Shown here piece after piece: positions 34,903-47,871 of a stretch of 64,000 nt of DNA. Position 1 is the stretch's first letter; every line of letters begins with the position of its first letter. Source of the stretch: Euonymus europaeus (Eukaryota; Streptophyta; Magnoliopsida; Celastrales; Celastraceae); contig OY756967.1 of the NCBI GenBank assembly GCA_963580455.1, forward strand, positions 2,812,501-2,876,500, written 5' to 3'. A program made the position numbers and the translations under genes. The notes beneath the pieces were generated by a model. That model did no database searches. It was not told the DNA's origin and saw only the letters and a program-made list of their open reading frames with translations.

Positions 34903-36987
34903 AGCCCTAACCCAAAATAGGGTTTCTATGCGTTTTTGATGCAACAAAAATACAAGAATTCTTAATATTCGAAACACAATTGCCTTTTTCTTGGTGTTTC
35001 ATTTCGAGGCGACACGAGCACTTTCCCGGTGATTCCACCCACCACTCCTTGGGAATTCTCAAAACCCCCCATCCACCCGCTTCATCTGGATTCTCGTGAG
35101 TTTTGTTTACCCAAAATATCCTCAGTCCATCCTATATTAACCTACATCACCCTCTAGGGTCTAGTCCTAACTCGCCATCTTAAAACCCTTGATTTCATCA
35201 CAGCCATCCGTAATAGGGATCGGTGGGTGTAATTCATGAGAACTTTAATGATTGATTGATCCAACTTATGCTTTTCAGTGGCCAATGACCCACCTCTAAC
35301 TTCGGAAAGGGCACGAAGGGCATTTTTGTGATAACCAGAAACTATTGAAGACACAATGGTCATATACTGAGAGCACGGTCAAAGTTTGGCTTCCATTTTA
35401 TGTTTTTTTGTGCAAAGCATGCAAACATGATAATTGGTACGCTGGTCTGGCAAAAATCTTTGAAACCCAAAAAGCTGAAGAGCCAAAAACATTGAACGAC
35501 ACGTGTCAGTCACATTCCCATCTGAAACGTCGCGAGGGTTTTCAGTAAATATGTTGAACGTCAATTGCCGGTGGCTCACCCAGTTTAACAGCTTCTTCTA
35601 CTTCACACTTTCCAAGAAAAATGTTAATAATACACCTAGAGAGAGAGAGAGAGAGACAAGTTTCCTGGTTACACGGTTTATTAGTCGGTTCTCAAATCTG
35701 TCTGTTTAACTTCTCAGAATCCAGTTCAATCCTTCATCAAGTTTTGTTTCAATTTTTTAATTAGTTTTAGTTTCTAGGGTTTTGGAGGTAAAGCTTTAGG
35801 TTGAAGAAGACAACTAGAGACATGGTTCCCTGCAAGATCATTTGTTGCGGTGTACTTTGGTCAACGTAGCCTTACATATATGTTAAAGAATTTGTCAGAG
35901 ACTTCAGTGAAATAATCAACAATGGCAGGTGATTTTGTATTACATTTGTATAAAAATATTCTTTTTTGTTTGATTAATTCATAAGGTTTATTTATGATAA
36001 ATTTGTGTTATTTGTGCAGATAGTTCATGATATATACCTAATATATTTACTGTCACTGATCAGGTGTGTAGAGACAGTTTCATCATACCAATATTTATGC
36101 AAATGAAACTGATCAGTGCATATATCTTTTTCCCTTTTTAGCAAGAAATGTGTCTTCATCTGATTTTTGTACGGATCTGAATATTGATATAGACATACAT
36201 ACATGCATATATACAAATTCACATCCGACATGTAACTCAATTTGTGGCTTATAAAAAACATAATCTGGATTTTGAATCAATTATATTGTGGGTTTGTACA
36301 TGCATACGAGTGTATACATATATATATATATGCATACGAGTATATACATTTATATACATGCACCTGTACGTTTTACCTGAGATAAATTGCGCATTGCATC
36401 ATGTCTCATGATACCTCAATGTTGAGGACATTGTAATATAGCTTGATTGATTTTGTCATTTCAGATGTATTTTCTAATACTATAGATTACTTGGGTTTAG
36501 TGGAGGACATATGGCACGATATAAAGAAATACGAGGCTTCTAATTAAGTATTATAAAGGAAGCCAGTAGGTGGTCAACAGATTTTCTAATAGCAAGTTTT
36601 TAATCTCAATTTTCTAACCTTTTTGACGGGGTGCGAAAACCAATTGGGTGGTCAACAGATTTCTACTTGGGGGAAGCAAAGGAAAATCCTTCAAATCTTA
36701 ATTTGTTTAATTTTGAATCCAAGTTTTATATTCAACAAGTAAGGTTCATTTCTGAACATGATAGTAATTCTTGGCTCTTACTCTAGTACTTTTAATATTA
36801 ATGTCGGATATCTACACTATTGTATTGCGTGTCTGTACACATGCAATATATCTTTATTAATCAACACATGCAAAGAGACTCGGGGATCTACAAACTTTGT
36901 TTCCTATAGAATTTGTGAGTGAGAGATCTTCTCTGGTTTATGGGTTTTGATTATCAGATATCTTCAGAGCTCGTGCGTGTGGAAATC

Positions 36988-37032
<45 letters not shown>

Positions 37033-37500
37033 TTTACGTAGAATGGTCGATGTAGTATGTGTAGACTTTAGAGAGGGGGAGAGAGAGATATAGGTGGTTT
37101 AAAGAGTGTGGGAATGCTGGGCTTTGGGGGGTCACATATTGCAATATACGAGGAGGAGATAGTTCCAATGAACCAAGTGGGGTTTAGAGAGAGAAAGCTA
37201 GGGTTGGATTTTTCCAGTTGGAATTGTGGGTTTGTCTTAGTACAATGGCTGAAATGTGCACTCAAGTTAATTGTAATTCATAAATATATAATAATAACGC
37301 TCGTGTCGATATATATTTGTATATTATATAGAATAATAATATTATTAATGTATGATAACTTAGTTTTCAAGTGTTGGAAAGCGTTGTTGAAGGGTCAGAG
37401 ACTGCTTAAGATGACCATTGCAAAAGGGGTGAGAAAGCAACAAAATTAAGTTGAAATATTTGTGTGTGTTTTATAAGTAGTGTGTATCCTTCTTTTCAAT
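34903..37500. other. AIL5 upstream intergenic region
   Basis: No gene is supported. A (GA)n microsatellite of about 40 bp lies at 36990-37029, about 0.8 kb upstream of the AIL5 start codon; GA repeats can act as GAGA-factor (BPC) binding sites in plants. An AG run lies at 35638-35656. Confidence 0.5.
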
Positions 37501-37810
37501 TTCTTCTTTTCAAACCCTCACATCTTCTCTTCTCCTCTCTTCTCTTATATTTTCTGCATACATACGTTTGAAAATTTAAAGAGAGAAAGTGAGAGTAAGA
37601 GAGAGAGAGAGTGGTACTACTACAAACCCTAGTCTGGTTTGGTAAGCATAATTTATAGAACAGCCGTTTTCAGTGACTATTATCATTGATTTTGTTGTCT
37701 AGTCTTCTTTGCTAACCATTTTATATACTGCTGTTCTCATTTTGTGTTGCTTAAGTGTTGATTCTTAGAGGAAAACTACTCAAGATTTTGAAAGAAGTAT
37801 TAGGGGCTCC

Positions 37811-37975
37811 ATGAATTCAAACAATAACTGGCTTTCCTTCCCACTATCTCCTACTCATTCTTCCCTGCAATCACATATGCATACATCTCAAGCTCATCAT
37901 CATGAGTTCAATCTAGGGTTAGTCAGTGACAACATTGACAACACATTTCAACCCCACGGTAACATATATACCTTC

Positions 37976-38007
<32 letters not shown>

Positions 38008-40270
38008 TTATATCTTGCATTCTCTCTTTATCTTTTTTCTAATTTTATCTAGAAATCTTTGTTAAATTTACAGAATGGAATCTAATGAACACACACGGAA
38101 GCAATGAAGTGCCAAAGGTTGCAGATTTTCTCGGTGTGAGCAAATCGGATACACAGTCCGATCTTGTGGCCTATAATGAAATTCAAGCCAATGAATCTGA
38201 TTACGGCCTGTTTCAAAACAGTCTTGTGCCTGTGCATAATGCGGTTGTGGCTCCTTCTACTAACAACAACTATGAATTTCAAGAGAATAGTAGCAACTTG
38301 CAGTCATTGACACTTTCTATGGGTAGTGGTAAGGTTTCTACTGTATGTGAAACTAGTGGAGAAAATAGTGCGACTGCTGTTGAAGCTACCCCTAGGAGGA
38401 CGTTGGATACATTTGGTCAAAGAACTTCCATATATCGCGGTGTAACAAGGTACACAAATTTAGAGATTATATATGTTAATTAATAATTAAGACTTGTATT
38501 ATTCTTACACAGTCTAATATATAGAGATTGAACTGAAATGGATTTCGTCTTTGGCCGTATTAGGCATAGATGGACAGGAAGGTATGAAGCTCATCTGTGG
38601 GATAATAGCTGTAGAAGGGAAGGACAGTCAAGAAAGGGACGACAAGGTAGACTTTGCACATATTTCTTTTATACTTGGTAGCTTTTTTTTATAAAAAATG
38701 GAACCTCCTCATTTTATTAAAACCCTCACTTATGACGAAGGAATTACTTCATGAAAAGCTGCTACTGAGAAAGATTACTACTAACTTGTTTACTTTCATG
38801 TATGTTTTCATCGTCACTTGTCATGCAGTGTATCTAGGTGGGTATGACAAAGAAGAGAAAGCAGCTAGGTCATACGATTTGGCTGCACTCAAGTACTGGG
38901 GAGCATCTACCACCACTAACTTCCCGGTACGTCCGTACGTTTCTGGTCATATCACCAATACCTATTTATAAAAAAAATAAATTAAAAAGTGAGATCTAAC
39001 AGAGAACATATATTTGTTGTGAAATCATATATCTTGTTTGGAATGATGCAGATTAATAATTATGAGAAGGAACTTGAAGAAATGAAGCACATGACCAGAC
39101 AAGAATTTGTAGCCGCCATTAGAAGGTAATTAAGAAGATGTTCCTCACTAACCATTGTAGCTTTAGGAGTTCATTGAGGCTGTGCTAAACTTTCTTCTCC
39201 TCTGATATCAGGAAGAGTAGTGGCTTTTCTAGAGGTGCATCAATGTATCGTGGAGTCACAAGGTACCACATATAGTGAAACTCACTCCTTCTCTTACCTT
39301 TTTCTCTTATTATTAAATATACATTATTGTGTGTATGTGTGTTATGCGCAGACATCACCAACATGGGCGTTGGCAAGCAAGGATTGGTAGAGTTTCTGGG
39401 AACAAAGATCTTTACCTCGGAACTTTCAGTGAGTCATTCCTCTCTCATCCATGAATGAATACATTAACTGCCACTCTTTCTTCGTATATATTACTTAATA
39501 TATAATAATATGTAGGCACTGAGGAGGAAGCAGCAGAAGCTTATGACATAGCTGCAATCAAATTCAGGGGCCTGAATGCAGTGACGAACTTCGACATGAA
39601 CCGTTACGATGTCAAGGCAATAATGGAGAGCAACACTTTGCCTATTGGAGGAGGAGCCGCAAAGCGACTCAAAGAGGCACAAGCACTTGAGTCTTCACGT
39701 AAGAGAGAAGAAATGATTGCTCTTGGTTCTGGTTTTCAGTATGGAGGAAGCTCGAGCAGTTCAAGCAGATCGTTACAAGCTGCATACCCAGTTGCAATAC
39801 AAACCGCATATGACCAAACCCCACAACCATCGCTAACTCTACAAAACCAAGATCACATCTCTCATTATCAGGACAGCTCAAGTTACAGAAACTACATTCA
39901 AACACAGCTACAATTGCACCAGCAAAGTGGGTACTACCAGCTCCAGCAAGCAACCCAGAATCCTGTACTCTACAATAATTCTTATATCCAAAACAATCCA
40001 TTATTGCTTCATGGGTTGATGAACATGGGTGGTTCTTCATCAAATATTGTGGACAATGATGGGAGTTCTAGTGGATACAGTGGTGGAGGGTATGTGATGG
40101 GATTGGGTTCGAATTCTACTGGGACTAATACAGTTGGGACTGCTCATGATCAGGAGATTGCACTTGTTAAGGTTGATTATGATATGCCTTCTGGTGGGTA
40201 CGGTGGCTGGTCCGGTGACTCCGTTCAGGGTTCGAATAATCCGAATGTTTTCACTATGTGGAATGATTGA
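37811..40270 (+). CDS. AIL5: AP2-like transcription factor AIL5/PLETHORA5 type
   Basis: Eight exons (37811-37958, 38074-38449, 38564-38646, 38829-38926, 39052-39125, 39212-39262, 39352-39428, 39516-40270) give 1662 nt and a 553-residue nuclear protein; all borders are GT-AG and phases agree. AP2 domain 1 (about 169-235) starts [20 protein letters not shown] and has the 10-residue insertion ([10 protein letters not shown]) of the AINTEGUMENTA lineage. A conserved linker ([20 protein letters not shown]) leads to AP2 domain 2 (about 271-330, [20 protein letters not shown]). The N-terminus carries [21 protein letters not shown] and [11 protein letters not shown], typical of euANT proteins. The C-terminus is Gln/Ser/Gly-rich. 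Family members drive embryo, root-meristem and organ-initiation programmes. AIL5 is the best match among the family as I know it; AIL6/7 are less likely. A 5' UTR intron may lie upstream (donor near 37641). Confidence 0.92.
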
Positions 40271-43200
40271 GTTATTGCTTCAAGAACAACACATCAGCTT
40301 CGACTGGAGGGGGACGACATGGAGTTGAACAATTTAATTACCAGACTTTCTTTGTTTTTGCCTTTTCTTTTAATGCTTTGTTAAGTGAACAATGGGAGCA
40401 TAAAACTTTAGTTTAATTGGCGGTACTCAGATCCTCACTAATTTATTTTTTTGGTCTTCGTTGTTATTGCTCATGAGGATAAGCTAGCTGGATTAGGGTT
40501 CTTAACTGGGGGCTGGAGAGTGACTGACTGAAAAATTCTCTGATTTTGCAGATACACATATGTGTGGAAAAGTCGGTACTTTATGGGTTGTAATTAGCAA
40601 ACTATGACCCAAATTTTGTATGCTAAAATACCATTGATAAAATTTTCCACTTTGTTAATATGAACTTGTGCTAAATTTATATGTTATTTCATTCACTAGC
40701 TAGCTACTTCAATTCGTCTATTCAGTGCAGATAAGGTATACTAGTATTTTATTTTACTTTTCTTTTCATTTTTCGTAAAATTTTGAGACAACTTCGAAAA
40801 AACGTTTAGTTGTCTATTTTAGAAAATACGAAAGAAAAAAAAAATTATTGAAAACTAATTTGAAAACTGAAAAAGATCAAACTAAGATATTTTCTCAAAA
40901 AAATTAAAAATACCGAAAACATATAAAACATAAAACAAATCGAACATAGCATAAGCTTTTGGAGATCGACAGACTAAATCAGCCATGAAAAGAACATGTT
41001 TGTGGGAGTATAGAAAACGATCGATGCGTACTCACCTGAATTGTTTGCACTTTATATATAAGTCTCGATCTCGATCTCGATCTCGATCTCGATAGGTTAT
41101 AGTTAATTTCATAATTTGGTTTATCTTATTTTTAAAAAATAAAATAAAAAATAAAACCAATTTTTTTTATTAATCCGGTGTGGCCCGTCAGGCCTTTTTA
41201 TAGCCCAAAGCAAATGAATACGCACGTCAACAAGTAAAACGCCTAGGATCCAAAAATGGCCCATGATAGTGAAGACGACTTGGCCAATTGGACAATTAAT
41301 AATCGTATATTAGAACTAAAAGGCCCATCAGAGAGGCCTAATTGACCGATTCAGTCTCATATACTCGATCTTGGTCCATAACTTCCCTTTTAAGTATCAA
41401 AATATATATCTGAAGGCGTCACACTTACACAAGTTTTAAAATTAAGTATTCCTAATCGCAATCCTTATTCAAGTTTTAAAATTATAATAAAATTATTACT
41501 TACAAATATTTATTTTAAAAAATAATAAAAAAATGTGAATAAAACGAATAATACAAACCGTTTAAGATAAAACATAAGTCACGCAAAGCGCAGACATGCA
41601 CCTAATTCAGTGAATAACAAAAGAGAAGTAAAAGACTCGTGTGTCCGTCCGTTCGTGTGTGTCCGTCATGACCTCTTAATACAGACGAACTAATCATTCC
41701 AGTGAGAAATATGGCACTCCTTTTTTGAACGTAGTTGTTTTGAAATGATTTTATACTTGCGATTTCTTCATGACAATAATTACTGCAAAATTTGAAATTC
41801 TAAAAAGTATTGAAATAATTTTTATTTGATTTAAGATTGGGCTCACTTTCTTTTGACGTGCGTCGTCTTCTGATCTAAAACGTTTGGAAAAGACTCGACT
41901 TGATTTGAATTTAATATATATCACCTTGACTTGAGTCGAATTTGATGCCTCTTTGAAGATGTTAACTCGCACTAAAGGTCGTTGAGGCGTTTAAGTTAAT
42001 TTCATATCCTGCATGCGTGAATTTGTTTTGGAGGTCTGGTACGATCCCACATCGCTTAGATGTGAGGACTGAGAAGTGTGTATTGACCATGTGTAATTAC
42101 TAACAATACCGATTCTCTTGAGTCTTGTGCTAATATGGTCGACTTGACTTAGTGTATTGGAGCATTGACTTGTTTTGATGTGGAGGAGTTAACATGATAC
42201 GCATGTCTTTTATTTAATTTGATACTTTTGATTTGATTGTTAAATTTTTAGGGGGTGTGGTACTGCTCCAAATCCAAGCTAGTCTCAAACTGCATGGGAG
42301 GAGAGTGCTTCAGTTGTGCGAAATATTGAAGATGGCTTATGGCAACTAGGCAGTGCATATGGATCTGCAAGTGCCTTTGCCCACGAAATTGTTAACTGGG
42401 CGTCTTCAACCCAATGGGCTGAAGGTTCAAGCTCGTTGATACTTCTTTATTTTTGATAAATTCTTGCCTTAAAAAACCTTTTAACTCTTCGTAGCGGTGA
42501 ATATTTTGCATTGATGTTTCACTTTGAACGATCTAATTGAATATTAAATAGAAAAAACAAAGAATTTTTGTTTATGGTGAAATCATGGCCGACAAGGGCA
42601 TCATAAAAGTATATATATTTAGTATGTTGTTTTACTTTCAGATTAGGTGGAAGCTTACATTTTCTCCCACCAAATGATGATGGACAGGAAAACAATTTGT
42701 GAAACTTCATACAAAGTAATTTTTTACTTAATGGCTTCTTCTTTTGTTTAATATTTCTTGGTGTGGGGAAAACATGTCTCCCGGCCCTCAAAAGGTAAGC
42801 TAGAAAGAGAAATAGTGCATGAGATTTTGTGTAACCTAAAGTTGGAATGTATGGGGTTCTAGCTAGCTAGGGTTTGTGAATCCTTATTCCAAAGAATTAT
42901 TTTTATAAGTTTTGCCTAACACCACTAAGAATTATGTTTTGTGATTGATTGTTAGTTGGACATTATTCAAGAGAGCATATGTTGAAGTGGGAAGACTGTG
43001 CGGATTCATAGGGTCAAAAACGCACAGTACATCAAAACAAAGTGGACAATATTTAATTTGTTGATTATGACGAAATTTCTAATAAATTTGTTCTTTCAAT
43101 TGTGTCGACATATTGACTGAATTTTTGGAGATAAGGCAGGCACATCAATTTGTTAACCAATTATTCAAACTTATATTTAGTACACCGTCCACCTATAATG

Positions 43201-46200
43201 ATGGAGGCTTAATGAGCAATCGTAATTGATTGTTAGAAGGCCTTTTAATCTAAGTATGGATACACGAGGATTCCATCTTACCAAACAGCTGATCAATTAA
43301 TCAATCGATGTTGAATTCTACTATATTAATTATTCATATATATGATATGATTGATGTGGGTATGGAGTTTTTAGATACTATTATAAAGTGGTCACCATGC
43401 ATATGTCCAAAACATAGTATGAAGTAGGAATGACAAAAATGTGTTATTTTGGAACAATGCATTTGCGTGCAATAAAAACCCTCAACTAGTTTCATATTTT
43501 TATTTTATTTTTTCATTTTCATTTACATCAACGTGATTTATCTGTTTATAAGTTGGGTTTCACGTACCACTCGTTAAAAGACTTAATAAGAGGTGAGTTA
43601 ACTCTCACTTATATTCCAACACAACAACTCTATCACCAGTTGATGTGGGACAAATAGATGGTGTACCTCTGACACTCTCACTTTACGTGTGGACTGGACC
43701 AACTCCGATATTCCGTCACGTGAAATACAGGGCCTTGCTTTGATACCATGTTAATAAGCTGGATTTCGCGTACCACCCTAATAGAAGGTGAGTTAACCGA
43801 CACTCCGACACTTAAATATCAACACAATAATTCATCACCAATTGATATGGGCAAACAGATGGTGTACCTCTGACAGTATCAATGGACCCCGCAGACCAAT
43901 TTATTGTTGGCCGTTGGATCATTTTAAGTTCACAAATATTACACAGTGGTGATCCGAGTAGGACCATTATATTACTGAGTTGTAACAAGCAGCACGAAAA
44001 GCTGAAGACAGTGCATTCTTAATGTCCTTTTAATACAAATTTGTATTGTTGTCGGCTCATCTCGTGGAACCATCTTTTGATATATAGGAGATTAACAGGT
44101 AACAAGTCCATCAGAAAGGACAGAGATTAGTGACTGGAGTTGGGTGTTCTTGTGAAATTTTTTGTCATTTAAGAATATCTTAAATTGGAGAACTTCTTGT
44201 TTGTGCATATTAGAAACAAAAACAACAATAATCAAAGAACAAGAAAAGAAACGACGCTGAATATTATAATGGTTCGGCATGACGTGCCTACATCCACAGC
44301 TCAAATAATCCACTAACCATGAACTAGCCTCTTAATATGAGCCATATTTAACACTTGTCAAAACAATAATTAAATGTTCCACAAGGAACAGGAATTATGA
44401 ACTGAAGCAGTTAGTTAAACTCATCAAGCATCAAAAATTTCCCTTTTATGGCTCTTGTTAGGTAATGTCATCGAGGGTTTGATCAACCAGCACTACCTAT
44501 AACATGTGCCTACATCACTATTTACATTAATTAATTTCCTTTTAAATCAGATTTCTATCTAAATACGCACTTTAATTTCTAATTATGACTATATATGTAG
44601 CTCCTCCATTGATCTCCTTTATTTTTTCCAGATCATGATCATGATCATTTCATCTAGTTGATTTGGAAATCAAAATATGTTTTATTTTTTCAGTGAATAA
44701 TAAGCTACACATAAAAGATAGCATAATTATGTCTGGTTATATATCGACAAAGATAATTAGTTTCATTATCATATATATAAAATTTATAATATGTGAACAT
44801 ATATAATTTTGTCTTTGTCTGTTTAATTTTTCAAACTCCCCTTCTCAAGCACCATATATATCGACAAGTGATAAATTTTTAATTTTTTATACGCATAAAT
44901 CTAACGGTCGAATTTAAACACATATCAAATATTCAAAAAACAAATTTATATGGTGTCGTCGTTTGTTGTTTGCTAAAAAAAATACTCTGGTTGGTTACTG
45001 AACCAATACTTCATGTATGTCGTGTATAACTCTATAACAAAAAAATATTTTACATTCAGCTGGTTTTCTTGATTTCTAATCCTCTACAAAAAGGGGAAAA
45101 ACTATATATTGGAAAAGTGATAATTTAAAATTGAATTAATGATTTGAATCGAAACTTGTGATTCTTTAAAAAAATAATTAAAGATTTAACCCAAACAATA
45201 ATAATAGTAATCCATCCCTAATTTTTTGTATTAATTCCTAAGCTAATACACTACCCTATATATGAGAATGTGATAAGCGATATATGTATACTTGGAAGAT
45301 GAAGGGACTTGCTTCAACTTGAAATTAACATGGCCTACCATAATCTGTGTGTACATATATGAAACAACTTCCTGAATTTCTGCTAATTATTTAAGCAAAA
45401 CTCATTATAGCTGGGTTATTAAAGTCAAGTTTGGGAATAATTTAAAATAGTGCCCCACACGTGATTAGCTTTAATTGAAACAAAAAACAAGCAAATCAGT
45501 GAGCATAATTCAAGAAATCAAAATTATTTTAGAAATTAGTGGCTAATGACAAAAAGGCATCATTCGAGCAACAAAACCCCCAACTTCAGAGGCTGCACGT
45601 TCAGATCCTTCTCTTGGATTATGAGAACCACCCATGTGATAACTGTACAAGCTAATCCTAGCTTATTTGTCTTTTGTTGAATTCTTATGTGTTGCGCTTA
45701 GACATTCTCAGTTTTCTAGAGATCACGAAGGACAAAAAACAAAAGTCTGTAACTTTACCCCAACTCATGGCACTGAGAAGCATATCTGCATATGCTTAGC
45801 ATTCATTAATAAGCTATTGAAATAAAGACCACTAATGTTTGGAAGAAAGGACAATACAACCACAAATTGGTTGGTTTGTTACTGTCTTGTTGGTCTACTT
45901 TTTAGATTCTGTGACATTGCTGGATATATACTTGTGCCTCGCATATGTTCTTGACAAGTTGTGATCAGCATGGAATTAAAAAATAAATTATTTTATGTAT
46001 TGTGGTCCTGGAAAAACTTAAATTGAAAACCAGAAATCAAAATTGACACTTGTTTCTAATTAGATAAACTGATCAGAGGATAGGATAAATAACTCAGAGA
46101 AAGGAATCAGCTCTTGCCTTTGTTGAAGACCAGTCCATCTTCTATTCTTACCCTCTTCCCATAATCGAAATTCTCAAAATTTACATGGCCACGAGGATGC
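40271..46200. other. Large intergenic region
   Basis: No gene is supported. A (TCTCGA)5 hexamer repeat is at 41063-41093. A diverged direct repeat pair lies at 43547-43880. Near 44262, AATGGTTCGGCATGACGTGCC resembles words frequent in plant dispersed repeats. The rest is unremarkable AT-rich sequence. Confidence 0.5.
43547..43880. repeat. Diverged direct repeat pair
   Basis: Unit 1 (43547-43751) and unit 2 (43752-43880) share TTTCRCGTACCAC, AGGTGAGTTAAC, CAACACAA, ATCACCA(G/A)TTGATRTGGG and GATGGTGTACCTCTGACA. Between them lies TTTGATACCATGTTAA, a phrase common in plant dispersed repeats. It is probably an old transposon fragment. Confidence 0.6.
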
Positions 46201-47757
46201 CCATAATAAAAATGCAAGCGGCCTTAACAAATAGGACATACTTTATAAGGGGTGGCAACAAAAATTGGTTTCGGATCGGATAATATAAGTATTTATAAAA
46301 TATTTGCTTGTTTAGATATGAATTTGTTTCAATTTTTGAACTTACTTAATTGATCATATCTAGATTGGAGTCCGGAAAATAAAATCGGACAATTTTTTCT
46401 ATTTGAACTAAAAATTTAAACGTATAACTTATATTCAAACTTGGTTTAATCTCAATTGGGTAAATGAGTCATCCAAATTGGAAAGAGTTTTGCCACTCCA
46501 CACTATACCAAGGAATTTGAATTTTGAATTAACAACAAAAAAATTCAAAATCCAAACCTTTAAATTCAGTTAATTTTTGGAAAAAAGTTATGATTTAGTC
46601 TTTAAACATTCACGAATAGATTTAATTGCACCATGTACTTTCATTTGGATCAAATTGTCTCCTCAACTTTCATTTATCATGTTATGTCGGAACTGAATGC
46701 TACATTAGCGAAATTTCACCGAAATTGCTAACCCTATTCTTTCTTAAAAATTGAACGGACAATTTAATCAAAAATAAAATATAGAGTGTAATTTAATTCT
46801 TTCATGAAAGTGCAATACAATTCATAACATTTTCCCCTTAATTTTTTGAGGGATTGAGACAGAATATTAGAATTGTAAAAGCGAAATACTGTGACGGAAC
46901 AGTAAAATAAATTCACTGAAGTATCAACTATAGAGCACAACTCCCGCCATAATAAAAATGCAAGTGGCCTTAACAAATAGGACATACTTTATTAGGAGTG
47001 GCAACAAAAAAAAATGGTTTTGGATCCGATAATATAAATATTTATAAAATATTTGCTTGTTTGGATATGAATTTCTTTCAATTTTCGGACATACTTAATT
47101 GATTAAAATTGGGTTGGATTCCGGACAATTTTTTCATGTTTGAACCAAAATTTTAATCGCATAGCTTATATTCAAACTTTGTGTTTAATCTCAATTAGAC
47201 AAATGAGTCATCCCAATTGGAGAGTGTTTTGCCACTCCTCACTTTGCCAAAGTATTTGAATTAACAACAAAAAATCCAAAATCCATAACATTAATCAATT
47301 AATTTATGGGAAAAATTATGGATCCAATTGCACCATGCATGTACTTTCATTTGGATCAAATTGTCTCCTCAACTTTTATTTATGTTCAGTGTTAGTCGCA
47401 AACTGTCTATTTTAATAGAAATAGGTGATGTAAACAGCTTAAAACTCGACACATAATAAAACATAACTTTTCAATTGCCAATAAATTCGTGTCATGTCAG
47501 AACTGAATGCTACATAAGGGAAATTTCGCCAAAATCGCTAACCATCGTATTCTTCTTAAAAATTACAGGACACTTTAATCAAAAATAAAATACAGAGTGT
47601 AATTTAATTATTTCATGAAAGTGCAATACAATTCATAACACTTTCTCCTTAATGTTTTGACGGATTGAGACAGAATAAGAATGGTAAAAGCGAAATATTG
47701 TGACAGAACAGTAAGATAAATTTACTAAAGTATCAACTTTAGAGCACAACTCCCGCC
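46201..47757. repeat. Tandem duplication of the UCN kinase upstream region
   Basis: Unit 1 (46201-46946) and unit 2 (46947-47757) both start CCATAATAAAAATGCAAG and end AGAGCACAACTCCCGCC. Unit 2 is longer by about 95 bp of extra sequence near 47385-47490. Substitutions are scattered, so the duplication is not recent. Unit 2 abuts the kinase core promoter. Confidence 0.85.
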
Positions 47758-47791
47758 CTCGAAAAGCTAAAGGGTAAGACCGAAACTGAGC

Positions 47792-47798
47792 TATAAAA
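47792..47798 (+). promoter_or_regulatory. TATA box of the UCN-type kinase
   Basis: TATAAAA lies 74-80 bp upstream of the kinase ATG, just after the second upstream repeat unit. The implied leader is about 45-50 nt and CT-rich near its end. Confidence 0.5.
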
Positions 47799-47871
47799 CC
47801 AAAACGACACATCCCAAAACTATCTCGATTACTCCCTCTCTTTCCGAGACCTCCATTTTATCTCTCTCGAA

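Noticed and set aside
37068..37449. Open frames on both strands upstream of AIL5
   Set aside because: They overlap GA-rich sequence and each other, lack conserved motifs and fit leader or promoter sequence better.
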